Of a stretch of 64,000 bases of DNA, positions 22,893-35,000 are shown piece after piece (the stretch's first letter is position 1; each line of letters starts with the position of its first letter). This DNA comes from Lacrimispora saccharolytica (GTDB taxonomy: Bacteria > Bacillota > Clostridia > Lachnospirales > Lachnospiraceae), in assembly GCA_021531795.1 (NCBI GenBank), contig JADYUL010000003.1, positions 62,001 through 126,000 on the forward strand, written 5' to 3'. Below the pieces are notes generated by a model, which saw nothing but the letters and a program-made list of their open reading frames with translations, made no database searches and was not told the DNA's origin. The translations under genes were made by a program, and so were the position numbers.

Positions 22893-24269
22893 CTATATTC
22901 CAAGTAAGCTTTCACCCACTTTTACAATGTCTCCGGCACCCATAGTTATCAACAAATCGCCGGGGGATACATTTTCCAAAAGAAAATTTTCAATCTCATC
23001 GAATGTCGGGAAATAATGGCAGTCAGTACCGAGCGCTTTTACCTTATCCATCAAATCTTTGGAGCTGATACCGATGGTATTCTTCTCTCTGGCAGCGTAG
23101 ATATCCGCAAGCACTACCTCGTCCGCAACAGACAGAACCTTGGCGAAATCATCCAGGAAGGCCTTGGTTCTGGTGTATGTGTGAGGCTGGAATACAACCC
23201 AAAGCTTCTTGTGCTTGGTCGCCTTGGCTGTAGTTAAGGTTGACCTGATCTCGGTCGGATGATGTGCATAGTCGTCAATCACGGTAACGCCCGCAAGGTC
23301 ACCCTTGTACTGATAGCGCCTGTCAACGCCGCTAAAGCCGGATAAAGCCGCCAATGTCTGCTCCCTTGGTACATTGCATACATCCATGCAGCAGATGGCC
23401 GCCAGGGAATTGGATACATTGTGCATGCCGGGAACCTTAAGCGTAACCTTAGCCTCGCCCTTGGGTGAATGAAGTGTATAGCTGCCATAGCCGTTTTTAT
23501 CAAGAGATACCTCGGTTGCACAGTAATCGTAGTCCTCGCCGATGCCGTAGGTATATACACTGCAGTCAAGCCCCTCGGTAATCTTATCTACATTCTCAAT
23601 CTCTCCGTTAATAATAAGAGCTCCGTCCTTAGGCAAAAGCGCCGAAAACCTAGTAAATGACGCGCGTATGTCATCGATATCCTTGAAGAAATCCATATGG
23701 TCCTCTTCTATATTAAGGATAATGGCAACCTTCGGGAAGAAGCTTAAGAAGCTGTTGGTATACTCGCAGGCCTCGGTTACGAAGAAGTCCGAATGTCCCA
23801 CCCTGATATTGCCGCCGATGCTTGGCAGGATTCCGCCGACGGTTATGGTGGGATCCAGGTCTGCCGACATGAGTGCCTCGGATATCATCGAGGTGGTGGT
23901 TGTCTTGCCATGTGTTCCTGAAATTGCAATAGGCAGGCTGAAATTCCTCATAATCTCTCCCAGCAGCTCGGCACGGCTGAGCTTGGGGATATTCTTATCC
24001 GTAGCGGCGGTCCACTCCGGATTGTCCTCGTGAATGGCAGCAGTATATACGAACAGGTCGATATCGTCGCCTACGTTTGTGGCGCGCTGTCCGATATAGA
24101 CCGTCATACCCTTAGCCCTTAGCCCCTCGGTAATCTCACTTTCCTTCATGTCAGAGCCGGATATTGCAAAATCGCGACTCTTAAGTATCTCAGCCAGTCC
24201 GCTCATGCTGATTCCGCCTATTCCGCAGAAATACACATGAATGGGCTTATTAAAGTCAATCTGATACAT
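22893..24269 (-). CDS. murC: UDP-N-acetylmuramate--L-alanine ligase
   Basis: Adds L-Ala to UDP-MurNAc, the first step of the peptidoglycan stem peptide; cytosolic Mur ligase. The 458 aa begin with VYFCGIGGISMSGLAEIL (substrate loop), then the P-loop SGTHGKTTTTSMI (about 112-124), NIEEDHMDFF, and DDYAHHPTEI (about 325). It diverges from glgC; a TATAAT on the minus strand (24314-24319) may be its -10 but lacks a good -35. Confidence 0.97.
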   Translation of the reverse strand: MYQIDFNKPIHVYFCGIGGISMSGLAEILKSRDFAISGSDMKESEITEGLRAKGMTVYIGQRATNVGDDIDLFVYTAAIHEDNPEWTAATDKNIPKLSRAELLGEIMRNFSLPIAISGTHGKTTTTSMISEALMSADLDPTITVGGILPSIGGNIRVGHSDFFVTEACEYTNSFLSFFPKVAIILNIEEDHMDFFKDIDDIRASFTRFSALLPKDGALIINGEIENVDKITEGLDCSVYTYGIGEDYDYCATEVSLDKNGYGSYTLHSPKGEAKVTLKVPGMHNVSNSLAAICCMDVCNVPREQTLAALSGFSGVDRRYQYKGDLAGVTVIDDYAHHPTEIRSTLTTAKATKHKKLWVVFQPHTYTRTKAFLDDFAKVLSVADEVVLADIYAAREKNTIGISSKDLMDKVKALGTDCHYFPTFDEIENFLLENVSPGDLLITMGAGDIVKVGESLLGI

Positions 24270-24441
24270 AACTAAACCCTCTGAAATATGATTTTTGCAT
24301 AAAGTCTGTATATATTATAAGACTCAACCACTAGATATGGTACACTTTTTTAAAAGAAAACACAATTGTATGCTATTTAGAGAAATTTAGGTAAAGTATA
24401 CAAAAAATTGGGATGAAAGGACTATAATTTCGTTAAAATTA

Positions 24442-24470
24442 TTAACAATTTAAGGTAAACATGCTATAAT
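24442..24470 (+). promoter_or_regulatory. Promoter of glgCD
   Basis: TTAACA (24442-24447), a 17-base spacer and TGC-TATAAT (24465-24470), 37 bases before the glgC ATG, which has an SD CGGAGGA. Confidence 0.8.
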
Positions 24471-24507
24471 AACTATACATTTTCTATAAAGTTAATCGGA
24501 GGATGAT

Positions 24508-25782
24508 ATGATTAAGAAAGAAATGATAGCCATGCTTTTAGCTGGCGGCCAGGGAAGCAGACTTGGTGTATTGACCTCTAAGGTTGCCAAGCCCGCGGTT
24601 TCATTCGGCGGAAAGTACAGGATTATTGACTTTCCTCTCAGCAACTGTATTAATTCAGGCGTAGATACAGTCGGCGTACTTACACAGTATCAGCCCTTGA
24701 GACTGAATACTCATATCGGAATCGGTATTCCGTGGGATCTTGATAGAAATATCGGCGGTGTTACGGTTCTTCCACCCTATGAGAAGATGGAGAATACCGA
24801 CTGGTATACAGGAACTGCCAATGCGATATATCAGAATATTGATTATATTGACAGCTTCAATCCCGAGTATGTGCTGATTCTTTCAGGTGACCATATCTAC
24901 AAGATGGATTATGAGGTGATGCTCGACTTCCACAAGCAGAATAAGGCAGAGTGTACCATCGCGGTTATGCCGGTTCCGATGGAGGAAGCTAAGAGATTCG
25001 GTATTATGATAACCGATGAGAACAGGAAGATTACCGATTTCGAAGAGAAACCGGCTAATCCGAGAAGCAACCTCGCTTCTATGGGAATATATATCTTCAA
25101 TTGGAGTACCTTAAGAGAGGCGCTCATTAAAGAGGAGACACTTCCCAATCTTGATTTTGGTAAACATATCATTCCTTATATTCATGAGAAGGGACTTCCG
25201 ATGTATGCATATGAGTTCAACGGATACTGGAAGGATGTCGGAACCCTTAATTCATACTGGGAAGCCAATATGGAGCTCATCGATATTGTACCTGAATTCA
25301 ATCTCTATGAGGAATATTGGAAGATTTATACCAGAAGCGAGACACTTCCTCCGCAGTACTATGCTCCGGGCAGTGTAATTGAGAGAAGTATTGTCGGTGA
25401 GGGAAGTGAGATTTACGGCAAGGTATACAACTCCGTTATCGGCTGTGGAGTAACTATTGGTAAGGATACTGTTATCAAGGATTCCATTGTCATGAACAAT
25501 ACTCAGATCGGTGACAATTGTGAGCTTGTGAAGACCATAGTTGCGGAGAATGTCACAATAGGTAACAACGATAGATTCGGATTCGGAGACAGTGCTGAGA
25601 ATGAGACAGATCCTCATATCTACAACCACGATCTTGTATGTATCGGTGAGAAGAGTGTCATACCTGACGGAATTACAGTAGGCAAGAACGCCTGCATATT
25701 TGGAATTACAACCCCTGAGGATTACGAGAACGGTTCGCTCCCAAGTGGTAAGACAATGAATAAGGCAGGTGATATGAGATGA
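24508..25782 (+). CDS. glgC: Glucose-1-phosphate adenylyltransferase
   Basis: Makes ADP-glucose for glycogen synthesis. The 424 aa carry the intact nucleotidyltransferase loop [14 protein letters not shown] (about 11-24), [43 protein letters not shown]-like [10 protein letters not shown] and a C-terminal left-handed beta-helix. It overlaps glgD by 4 bases. The glycogen phosphorylase gene is at 35218. Confidence 0.96.
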   Translation: MIKKEMIAMLLAGGQGSRLGVLTSKVAKPAVSFGGKYRIIDFPLSNCINSGVDTVGVLTQYQPLRLNTHIGIGIPWDLDRNIGGVTVLPPYEKMENTDWYTGTANAIYQNIDYIDSFNPEYVLILSGDHIYKMDYEVMLDFHKQNKAECTIAVMPVPMEEAKRFGIMITDENRKITDFEEKPANPRSNLASMGIYIFNWSTLREALIKEETLPNLDFGKHIIPYIHEKGLPMYAYEFNGYWKDVGTLNSYWEANMELIDIVPEFNLYEEYWKIYTRSETLPPQYYAPGSVIERSIVGEGSEIYGKVYNSVIGCGVTIGKDTVIKDSIVMNNTQIGDNCELVKTIVAENVTIGNNDRFGFGDSAENETDPHIYNHDLVCIGEKSVIPDGITVGKNACIFGITTPEDYENGSLPSGKTMNKAGDMR

Positions 25783-26897
25783 GAGCAATAGGTATTATTT
25801 TAGCCGGTGGTAACAGCCACAAGATGAAGGAACTTGCGCGCAAGCGTGCAGTAGGTGCGATGCCGATCGCAGGAAGCTACAGAGCAATTGATTTCGCACT
25901 CAGCAATATGTCCAATTCTCATATCCAGAAGGTAGCAGTATTTACCCAGTACAATGCCAGAAGTCTTAATGAGCACCTAAGCTCTTCTAAGTGGTGGGAC
26001 TTCGGACGTAAGCAGGGAGGTTTGTTTGTATTCACTCCCGCGGTTACGGCTGAGAATAGCCTGTGGTTTCGAGGAACCGCAGATGCGATATATCAGAATC
26101 TTGACTTCCTTAAATCGAGCCATGAGCCCTATGTTGTAATTGCTTCCAGCGACTGCATCTACAAGATGGATTTTAATAAGGTTCTTGAATATCATATCGA
26201 GAAGAAGGCTGACATAACCGTCGTATGCAGGGATATGCCCGAGGGTGAGAATGTTGAGAGATACGGTACAATCAAGATGAATGAAGAGTGCAGGATTGAG
26301 GACTTCGAGGAGAAGCCGATTGTTGCCAAGTCCAACACTATATCCTGCGGTATCTATGTTATCAGAAGACGTCTCCTTATCGAGATGATTGAGAGATGTG
26401 CAGAAGAAGACAGATACGACTTCGTAAGAGATGTATTGATCCGTTACAAGGATCAGAAGAGAATCTTCGGATACAAGATTAAGGATTACTGGAAGAACAT
26501 AGCGACAGTTGAGGATTACTTCAATGCCAACATGGATTTCCTTAAGCCTGAGGTACGTAATTACTTCTTCAGGCAGTATCCTGACATCTACTCTAAGGTT
26601 GATGACCTGCCGCCGGCTAAGTTCAATGTCGGCGCACATGTATCCAACAGTCTGGTAAGCAGCGGTTCTATCATTAACGGTACTGTTGAGAATTCTATCA
26701 TCTTCCGCAAGACCTTCATTGGCACCAACTGTACGATCAAGAATTCCATTATTCTCAATGATGTGTACATTGCCGACAATACCTACATCGAGAACTGTAT
26801 TGTCGAGAGCCATGGCACTATAAAGGCCAACTCTTACCACAAGGGTGAGAACGGAATCGAGATTGTCTTCGAGGATGGAGAGAGATATCAGATGTAA
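25779..26897 (+). CDS. glgD: GlgD, non-catalytic ADP-glucose pyrophosphorylase partner
   Basis: Regulatory partner of GlgC in Firmicute glycogen synthesis. The 372 aa are homologous to GlgC but the catalytic loop is altered to [16 protein letters not shown], lacking the GGxGxRL pattern, as is usual for GlgD. The end is the beta-helix with [15 protein letters not shown]. Translation is coupled to glgC through an ATGA overlap; a terminator follows. Confidence 0.95.
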   Translation: MRAIGIILAGGNSHKMKELARKRAVGAMPIAGSYRAIDFALSNMSNSHIQKVAVFTQYNARSLNEHLSSSKWWDFGRKQGGLFVFTPAVTAENSLWFRGTADAIYQNLDFLKSSHEPYVVIASSDCIYKMDFNKVLEYHIEKKADITVVCRDMPEGENVERYGTIKMNEECRIEDFEEKPIVAKSNTISCGIYVIRRRLLIEMIERCAEEDRYDFVRDVLIRYKDQKRIFGYKIKDYWKNIATVEDYFNANMDFLKPEVRNYFFRQYPDIYSKVDDLPPAKFNVGAHVSNSLVSSGSIINGTVENSIIFRKTFIGTNCTIKNSIILNDVYIADNTYIENCIVESHGTIKANSYHKGENGIEIVFEDGERYQM

Positions 26898-26928
26898 AAT
26901 ACTGGCCCGTATATGAGAGGGATTTGGT

Positions 26929-26959
26929 GGAGACCGATTAAGCGGTCTCCGCTTTTTTT
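26929..26959 (+). terminator. Terminator of glgCD
   Basis: GGAGACCG (26929-26936) pairs with CGGTCTCC (26943-26950); GC and seven T follow. Confidence 0.9.
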
Positions 26960-27059
26960 GCTGTCTTTTATGTGAGTATATTTATGGATTTTTTGCCTGT
27001 TTTCTTATATTATTATGTTTGGGGAAAAACGCGAAAATTAAGAAGACAGAGGACTTGAT

Positions 27060-27620
27060 ATGTATCTTATAGCAGGACTTGGTAACCCTACAAGGGAATA
27101 TGAAAATACCAGACACAACATTGGTTTCATGTGTGTAGATACCATAGCCAAAGAACATGAAATCAGAATATGTGAGAATAAGCACAAGGCATTAATCGGA
27201 AAGGGATATATTAACGGCAATAAGGTGCTGTTAGTTAAGCCCCTGACCTATATGAACAACAGCGGTGAGGCTATTAGAGAGATAGCGGATTATTATAAAC
27301 TTGATTATGAGAAAGATGTAATCATAATCTATGATGATATCGACCTTGACGTGGGCCGTATCAGAGTAAGACCTAAGGGCTCAGCGGGCGGACATAACGG
27401 AATTAAGAGCATAATAGCTCATCTGAACACACAGAACTTCGCACGAATCAGGGTGGGCGTGGGTGGTAAGCCTGAAGGCGGTGACCTGATTAATCATGTT
27501 CTGGGTCACTTCAATAACGAGGATGGCAAAGTAATAGAAGAAACAAGAGGAAGAGTAGTCAAGGCCTTAGAGTGTATCCTAAGTGACGGCGTTGACACCG
27601 CAATGAACCGATTTAACTGA
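27060..27620 (+). CDS. pth: Peptidyl-tRNA hydrolase
   Basis: Releases tRNA from drop-off peptidyl-tRNAs. The 186 aa show AGLGNPTREYENTRHNIGF with the catalytic His, KPLTYMNNSGEAI and the IYDDIDLDVGRIRVRPKG block with GSAGGHNGIKSI. Its TGA overlaps the ATG of mfd by one base, the classic pth-mfd pair. Confidence 0.97.
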   Translation: MYLIAGLGNPTREYENTRHNIGFMCVDTIAKEHEIRICENKHKALIGKGYINGNKVLLVKPLTYMNNSGEAIREIADYYKLDYEKDVIIIYDDIDLDVGRIRVRPKGSAGGHNGIKSIIAHLNTQNFARIRVGVGGKPEGGDLINHVLGHFNNEDGKVIEETRGRVVKALECILSDGVDTAMNRFN

Positions 27621-30600
27621 TGAACGCATTATTAGCACCCCTAACAGAATGGGCAGAATACGGGGCTGCCCGGGATATATTAAAGAATAAGGGAAGAATT
27701 CATGTAACGGGAGCTGTTGATTCTGAGAAGGTTCATCTGATTCAGGGTTTGACATATGATGTACCCGTGCGCGTAATTGCCACATATTCAGACCTTCGCG
27801 CCAAGGAGATAGCAGATGACCTTAAGGCACTGTCACGCAACGTGTTCATATTCCCGGCTAAGGACTTGATCTTCTATCAGGCGGACATTCACGGCAATAA
27901 GCTGACTTTAGACAGGATCAGAGCACTGAAGAGACTGCTCTCAGGTCAGCCTGTTACACTTGTTACGACCTTTGATGCCCTTATGACGCCTATGCCGCCC
28001 AAATCGGTATTTGAAAACAATATTCTTGATATAGGTAAGGACAGCATTATTGAAGAGAAGGCTATCGCAGCTAAGCTTACAGCCATGGGCTATGAGAGAA
28101 ATTACCAGGTTGAAAAGCCCGGAGAATTCTCTATAAGAGGCGGAATAATTGACGTCTTTGATATGACAGAAGAGAATCCGTATCGAATAGAGCTTTGGGG
28201 AGAGGATATCGAATCGATCAGGAGTTTCGATATCGAGAGCCAAAGATCACTGGAGAATCTGTCAGCCATCCGCGTTTTTCCGGCTTCAGAAATGGTACTG
28301 TCTAAGGTCGATATAAACAAAGGCCTTGAGAGGATTAAGAAGGAGGCGGCCGGACAGATGGAGAGTCTAAGATCGGCCTTCAGGACAGAGGAGGCTCATA
28401 GGCTTGACGTGACGGTCCGTACTCTTATTGAGGATCTGACAGAGCTTGGCATCAAGACCAATCTGGAGGGCTATATTAAGTTCTTCTACGACGAGACCTG
28501 CAACCTGTGCGATTATATGAGAAATGACGATTCGGTGCTTATTATTGATGAGCCGCTGAGGGTCAGGGAGCATGTCAATGCGGTAAGTCTGGAGTTTGCA
28601 GACAGTATGTCAAGCAGGCTTGAGAAGGGATATATTCTACCGGCGCAGGCCGAACTTCTGACAGGTATGGAGGAGGTGCTTGCGAAAGCAGGCAAACTGC
28701 CCATGATTGAGGTAGCGACCCTCGAGGAGAAAAAGACTCTGGTTAAATGCGATCTCAAGGTTAACATAACAGCTAAAACCATGCCCGGATATAAGGGTCA
28801 TATTGACCTTATGATTAAGGATCTTAAGAATTACAAGAAGCTCAAATACAGAGTGATGATCCTGTCCATGTCCAGGACCAGGGCCAAGAGAATGGCTGAG
28901 GAGCTAAGGGATTATGAGATCAGTGCTGTATACAGCGATGATCCGCTTAGGGAGGTCCTGCCCGGAGAGTGCGTGCTTAAGTACGGAGCCCTAAGCAAGG
29001 GATTCGAGTATCCGCTTCTTAAGTTTGCGGTTATTTCCGAAAGCGATTATTTAGGCGACAGGAATAAGAAGAAACCGAGGGTTAAGAAGTACTCGGGACA
29101 GAAGATTAAGGACTTTGGTGAGCTCAAGGTGGGCGACTATGTAGTTCATGAGAATCACGGGCTAGGTATCTATCGCGGTATTGAGAAGGTGGAGGCCAAC
29201 AAGGTCACCAAGGACTACATGAAGATAGAATACGGGGACGGCGGTATTCTCTATGTACTTGCCACAGGCTTTGATGTGATTCAGAAGTATGCAAGCCAGG
29301 ATGCGGCCAAAAAGCCCAAGCTTAATAAGCTTGGTACTAAGGAATGGACCAACACCAAGACTAAGGTTAAGGAAGCCGTTGATGTGGTAGCGAAGGACCT
29401 GGTGGAGCTGTATGCCAGGAGACAGAGCAAGGAGGGCTTTGCGTTCTCTAAGGATACTGTATGGCAGAAGGAGTTTGAGGAGCTCTTCCCTTATGAAGAG
29501 ACCGAGGATCAGTTAAGTGCCATAGCGGATACCAAGGCTGATATGGAAAGTGGCAGAATCATGGATAGATTGATCTGCGGCGATGTAGGCTACGGCAAGA
29601 CCGAAATAGCGCTAAGAGCTGCCTTTAAGGCTGTGACGGACGGTAAGCAGGTGGCTGTGCTGGTACCTACAACCATACTTGCGAGGCAACATTACGATAC
29701 TTTCACACATAGGATGAAGGACTTCCCGATAAAGGTCGGAATGCTGTCGAGATTCAGGACGGCGGCCGAGAATAGACAGACCATTCAGGATATGAAGAAG
29801 GGAATGGTGGATATAGTTATCGGCACTCACAGGCTGTTGTCTAAGGATGTGGAATTCAAGGACCTGGGTCTGCTTGTGGTTGACGAGGAGCAGAGATTCG
29901 GTGTGACTCATAAGGAGAAGATTAAGCAGCTCAAGGAGGATGTGGATGTACTGACATTGTCGGCAACGCCGATTCCGAGAACCCTGCACATGTCCTTAGC
30001 GGGAATCAGGGATATGAGCCTGCTTGAGGAACCGCCGGGAGAAAGACTGCCCATACAGACCTTCGTGTGCGAATACAACGAAGAGATGGTAAGGGAAGCC
30101 ATTGTAAGGGAGATATCCCGGAACGGACAGGTATATTATGTCTATAACAGAGTCAACAATATAGCTGATATTGCGGCCAATATTGCCAAGCTTGTGCCGG
30201 AAGCCAATGTAGCCTATGCTCACGGTCAGATGAATGAGAATGAGCTTGAGAGCCTGATGATGGACTTTATGAATGGCGGGATTGATGTGCTTGTAAGCAC
30301 TACAATTATCGAGACGGGTCTGGATATTTCCAATGTAAACACAATCATTATTCATGATTCGGACAAGTTCGGACTCTCGCAGCTATATCAGCTGAGGGGC
30401 AGAGTCGGAAGGTCCGGAAGAGTGGCCTATGCCTTCTTAATGTACAGACGTGATTATATGCTTAAGGAGGTTGCGGAGAAGAGACTCAATGCAATTAAGG
30501 AGTTCACAGATCTTGGCAGCGGCTTCAAGATAGCCATGAGAGACCTGGAGATAAGAGGTGCCGGCAATCTGCTTGGAAGAAAGCAGAGCGGACATATGGA

Positions 30601-31159
30601 GGCGGTAGGCTACGACCTCTACTGTAAGATGTTAAATGAAGCCGTAATGAAACTCAAGGGCAACAAACCTGACGTTAGCGATTTTACCACACAGATAGAT
30701 ATCAATGTGGATGCCTATATTCCGGCAGAGTACATCGTAAACGAGGTTCAGAAGCTGGATATATACAAGAGGATTGCATCGATAGAGAGCAGGGACGAGG
30801 CAATGGATATGACAGATGAGCTTAAGGACAGGTTCGGACAGATTCCGAAGTGTGTAGAGAACCTGCTTAAGATATCCCTTCTCAGGGTGGAGGCTCACAA
30901 ACTCTATATAACGGATATTAAGGGCGATAACGGCATAATCAGAATCAATATGAAGAAGGATGCTCATATTGATGCGCTTCATATCCCTGACCTTATGATC
31001 AGTCAGGGCAAGGACCTTAACTTTGTGACTAAGGGAACGCCATACTTCCTGCTTCGATACCCGGTAAGCGGTATAGTGGGTAAGGATGAGGATACGCTGA
31101 TAAATAAGCTAATCAACCTGATTGAGGATATGACGAAGTGGCTCTACATTCCTGAGTAA
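27620..31159 (+). CDS. mfd: Transcription-repair coupling factor Mfd
   Basis: Translocase that removes stalled RNA polymerase and recruits the UvrABC excision system. The 1179 aa follow the family layout: UvrB-like N-terminal part (GGIIDVFDMTEENPYRIELWG), the CarD-type polymerase-binding domain (about 490-550, FGELKVGDYVVHENHGLGIY), helicase motor with Walker A ICGDVGYGKTEIAL (about 650), VVDEEQRFGVTHKEK, TLSATPIPRTLHMS and the RGRVGRSGR motif VI, then the C-terminal regulatory domain. Confidence 0.98.
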   Translation: MNALLAPLTEWAEYGAARDILKNKGRIHVTGAVDSEKVHLIQGLTYDVPVRVIATYSDLRAKEIADDLKALSRNVFIFPAKDLIFYQADIHGNKLTLDRIRALKRLLSGQPVTLVTTFDALMTPMPPKSVFENNILDIGKDSIIEEKAIAAKLTAMGYERNYQVEKPGEFSIRGGIIDVFDMTEENPYRIELWGEDIESIRSFDIESQRSLENLSAIRVFPASEMVLSKVDINKGLERIKKEAAGQMESLRSAFRTEEAHRLDVTVRTLIEDLTELGIKTNLEGYIKFFYDETCNLCDYMRNDDSVLIIDEPLRVREHVNAVSLEFADSMSSRLEKGYILPAQAELLTGMEEVLAKAGKLPMIEVATLEEKKTLVKCDLKVNITAKTMPGYKGHIDLMIKDLKNYKKLKYRVMILSMSRTRAKRMAEELRDYEISAVYSDDPLREVLPGECVLKYGALSKGFEYPLLKFAVISESDYLGDRNKKKPRVKKYSGQKIKDFGELKVGDYVVHENHGLGIYRGIEKVEANKVTKDYMKIEYGDGGILYVLATGFDVIQKYASQDAAKKPKLNKLGTKEWTNTKTKVKEAVDVVAKDLVELYARRQSKEGFAFSKDTVWQKEFEELFPYEETEDQLSAIADTKADMESGRIMDRLICGDVGYGKTEIALRAAFKAVTDGKQVAVLVPTTILARQHYDTFTHRMKDFPIKVGMLSRFRTAAENRQTIQDMKKGMVDIVIGTHRLLSKDVEFKDLGLLVVDEEQRFGVTHKEKIKQLKEDVDVLTLSATPIPRTLHMSLAGIRDMSLLEEPPGERLPIQTFVCEYNEEMVREAIVREISRNGQVYYVYNRVNNIADIAANIAKLVPEANVAYAHGQMNENELESLMMDFMNGGIDVLVSTTIIETGLDISNVNTIIIHDSDKFGLSQLYQLRGRVGRSGRVAYAFLMYRRDYMLKEVAEKRLNAIKEFTDLGSGFKIAMRDLEIRGAGNLLGRKQSGHMEAVGYDLYCKMLNEAVMKLKGNKPDVSDFTTQIDINVDAYIPAEYIVNEVQKLDIYKRIASIESRDEAMDMTDELKDRFGQIPKCVENLLKISLLRVEAHKLYITDIKGDNGIIRINMKKDAHIDALHIPDLMISQGKDLNFVTKGTPYFLLRYPVSGIVGKDEDTLINKLINLIEDMTKWLYIPE

Positions 31160-31184
31160 TGCTATAAGCAGAGGAGCATATTAT

Positions 31185-31940
31185 ATGAAAGAAAGAATGG
31201 ATGAGATTAGGGAACTTGCTGAAATACTAAAGAAAAGCGAGAATATTGTGTTCTTCGGAGGTGCCGGAGTCAGTACTGAATCGGGAATTCCGGATTTCAG
31301 AAGTGCAGACGGACTTTGGAATGAGAAACTAAAGATTAAGTGTACCCCTGAACAGCTGGTGTCACACACCTTCTATATGAAATACCCTGAGGAATTCTTT
31401 GAATTCTATAAGTCAAAGCTACTCTACCCCGATGCTAAGCCCAATGATGCCCATAAGGCGCTTGCTCGGCTTGAACAGATGGGTAAACTTAAGGCAGTGG
31501 TCACCCAGAATATCGACGGACTGCATCAGGCTGCCGGCTCCCAAACGGTATATGAGCTTCACGGCTCCGTGCTCAGGAACTATTGCGAGAAATGCCACAA
31601 ATTCTTTGATGAGAAGTACATCCTTGACTCTGAGGGCATTCCAATCTGCGATGAGTGCGGTGGCAGGGTTAAGCCCGATGTGGTGCTGTATGAAGAGGGC
31701 CTGGACCAGGATATTATCAATGCATCTGTCAGGGCAATAGCAGCGGCTGACACCCTGATCATTGGAGGAACCTCGCTGGTGGTATATCCGGCAGCAGGTC
31801 TTGTGGAGTATTTCAGGGGAGATAACCTCGTGCTAATTAACAAGAGCGTGACCTCGGAAGACAGAAATGCAGACCTTGTTATTCATGATTCGATAGGCAG
31901 AGTGCTCTCAGAAGCTATGCAATATATTATTTCAATTTAG
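31185..31940 (+). CDS. Sir2-family NAD-dependent deacylase
   Basis: Sirtuin that removes acyl groups from protein lysines using NAD. The 251 aa contain GAGVSTESGIPDFRSADGLW (about 26-45), TQNIDGLHQAAGS with ELHGS (catalytic His in the latter), a zinc site CEKCHKFFDEKYILDSEG then CDEC, and the C-terminal GGTSLVVYPAAGL. Single gene between mfd and ileS. Confidence 0.93.
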   Translation: MKERMDEIRELAEILKKSENIVFFGGAGVSTESGIPDFRSADGLWNEKLKIKCTPEQLVSHTFYMKYPEEFFEFYKSKLLYPDAKPNDAHKALARLEQMGKLKAVVTQNIDGLHQAAGSQTVYELHGSVLRNYCEKCHKFFDEKYILDSEGIPICDECGGRVKPDVVLYEEGLDQDIINASVRAIAAADTLIIGGTSLVVYPAAGLVEYFRGDNLVLINKSVTSEDRNADLVIHDSIGRVLSEAMQYIISI

Positions 31941-32035
31941 GCGCTGTTGTGCTAAAATATTATAGATTGTGGGGCGATATGCCCTTGAAAAACGCAATAA
32001 TTAAATTTTTATTATATTTTTGAGAGGAAGAAGAG

Positions 32036-35000
32036 ATGTACAATCCGGTTGACACCAATCTGAATTTCGTGGAAAGAGAGCACAAGGTGCTCGAATTCTG
32101 GAACGAGAATGATATCTTTAGAAAGAGTATGGAGCAGCGTAAGGACTGCCCTACCTACACCTTCTATGACGGACCTCCGACTGCTAACGGTAAACCTCAT
32201 ATTGGACATGTTCTTACACGTGTAATTAAGGATATGATTCCCAGATACCGTACCATGAAGGGATATATGGTCCCGAGAAAGGCCGGATGGGATACACATG
32301 GTCTTCCTGTTGAGCTTGAGGTTGAGAAACTCCTTGGACTTAACGGCAAGGAACAGATTGAAGAATACGGCATGGAGCCCTTCATTGACAAGTGTAAGGA
32401 GAGTGTCTGGAAGTATAAGGGAATGTGGGAGGATTTCTCAGGTACTGTAGGCTTCTGGGCTGACATGGATGATCCGTATGTAACATATCATGATGATTAT
32501 ATTGAGTCCGAGTGGTGGGCGCTTAAGGAAATCTGGAAGAAGGGCCTGCTTTACAAGGGCTTTAAGATTGTACCCTACTGTCCAAGATGTGGTACGCCTC
32601 TTTCGAGTGCGGAGGTTTCACAGGGTTATAAGACTGTTAAGGAGCGTTCGGCAGTAGTTCGCTTCAAGGCATCAGGTGAGGATGCATACTTCCTTGCATG
32701 GACAACCACACCCTGGACCCTTCCTTCCAACGTGGCTCTCTGTGTTAATCCGGATGAGACCTACTGCAAGGTTAAGGCAGCAGACGGATATACATATTAT
32801 ATGGCTGAGGCACTGCTTGATAAGGTTCTTGGCAAGCTTGCTACAGACGACGCGGCAGCGTATGAGGTTCTTGAGACATATAAGGGTAAAGAGCTTGAGT
32901 ACCGTGAGTACGAAGCGCTTTTTACATGTGCTAAGGAGGTTGCTGATAAGCAGAATAAGAAGGGCTTCTTCATTACCTGTGATTCATACGTTACCATGAC
33001 AGACGGTACCGGTATTGTACATATTGCACCTGCATTCGGTGAGGACGATGCCAATGTCGGACGTAATTATGACCTTCCTTTTGTACAGTTTGTTGACGGC
33101 AAGGGAGAGATGACCAAGGAGACTCCTTTTGCGGGACTCTTTGTAAAGGATGCAGACCCCAAGGTACTGGTTGACCTTGATTCGAGGGGTCAGCTTTTTG
33201 ATGCTCCGAAGTTCGAGCATGAATATCCTCACTGCTGGAGATGTGACACTCCTCTTATCTACTATGCAAGAGAGAGCTGGTATATCAAGGAAACTGCAGT
33301 AAGGGATGACCTTATCCGCAATAACAATACAGTTAACTGGATACCTGAATCCATCGGTAAGGGAAGATTCGGCAATTGGCTTGAGAATATCCAGGATTGG
33401 GCTATTTCACGTAACAGATACTGGGGAACACCTCTTAATATTTGGGAGTGCGAGTGCGGTCACAGGGAGTGTGTCGGCTCAAGAGAGGAGCTTAAGAACT
33501 TAAGCGATAATGATACTGCTCTGACTGTAGAGCTTCACAGACCATATATTGATGAGATCACAATCAAGTGCCCCGAGTGTGGCGGTACAATGAAGAGAGT
33601 GCCGGAGGTTATTGACTGCTGGTTTGATTCGGGCGCAATGCCTTTCGCACAGCATCATTATCCCTTTGAGAACAAGGAACTCTTCGAGAGTCAGTTCCCG
33701 GCTCAGTTCATCTCTGAGGCGGTTGACCAGACCAGAGGCTGGTTCCACTCACTTATGGCAGAGTCTACACTTCTGTTTAACAAGGCTCCATACGAGAACG
33801 TAATCGTTCTTGGCCATGTCCAGGATAAGGACGGACAGAAGATGAGCAAGAGTAAAGGCAATGCTGTAGATCCTTTCGATGCACTGAATAAGTATGGCGC
33901 AGATGCCATCAGATGGTATTTCTATATCAATTCGGCTCCATGGCTTCCCAACAGATTCCATGGTGATGCGGTTGTAGAGGGACAGCGTAAGTTCATGGGT
34001 ACACTTTGGAATACCTATGCATTCTTTGTGCTCTATGCCAACATTGATGATTTCGATGCTACAAAGTACAGTCTTGATTATGACAAGTTGACTGTAATGG
34101 ATAAATGGTTACTGTCTAAGATGAACAGCATGGTGAAGGCTGTTGATGACAATCTCTGGAACTACAGGATTCCTGAGGCTGCAAGAGCTCTTCAGGAATT
34201 CGTTGATGAGATGAGTAACTGGTATGTCAGAAGAGGACGTGAGAGATTCTGGGCCAAGGGAATGGAGCAGGATAAGATTAATGCTTACATGACACTGTAT
34301 ACAGCCCTTGTGACCGTAGCTAAGGCTGCAGCTCCCATGATTCCTTTTATGGCTGATGAGATATACAGAAATCTTGTATGCAGCGTTGATGAGGCTGCTC
34401 CGGTTTCTGTACATCTGTGCGATTTCCCGACAGTTGCCGAGGAGCAGATTGACGGCGAACTCGAGGAAAAGATGGATGAGGTTATGAATATTGTTGTTAT
34501 GGGTAGAGCATGCCGTAACACCTCCAATATCAAGAACCGTCAGCCCATCGGTCGCATGATTATCAAAGCAGGTGAGGCTTTATCTGACTTCTATGTTGAC
34601 ATTATTGCTGACGAGCTTAATGTTAAGCAGGTAGTGTTTACCGAGGATGTCAGAGAGTTTACAACATATACATTTAAGCCACAGCTTAAGACCGTAGGTC
34701 CTAAGTATGGCAAGCACTTAGGCTTTATTCAGAAGAGCCTTGCTTCTCTAGACGGCAACGAAGCAATGGATGAACTCAAGGCCAACGGTGCTATTGTACT
34801 TAATGACGGAGAGGAAATCAGACTAACCGAAGAGGACCTCCTGATCACAATGGTACAGAAGGAAGGATATGTCACCGAGGCAGACAACAACACAACTGTC
34901 GTTATGGACACCACTCTAACACCCGAACTTATTGAGGAGGGAAATGTTAACGAGATTATCAGTAAGCTTCAGACTATGCGTAAGGACTCAGGCTTCGAGG

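Noticed and set aside
24314-24319. murC promoter
   Set aside because: A minus-strand TATAAT exists but no acceptable -35 at 16-18 bases, so I did not list it as a feature.
31941-32035. T-box leader of ileS
   Set aside because: The gap is under 100 bases and shows neither a T-box core nor an antiterminator/terminator pair.
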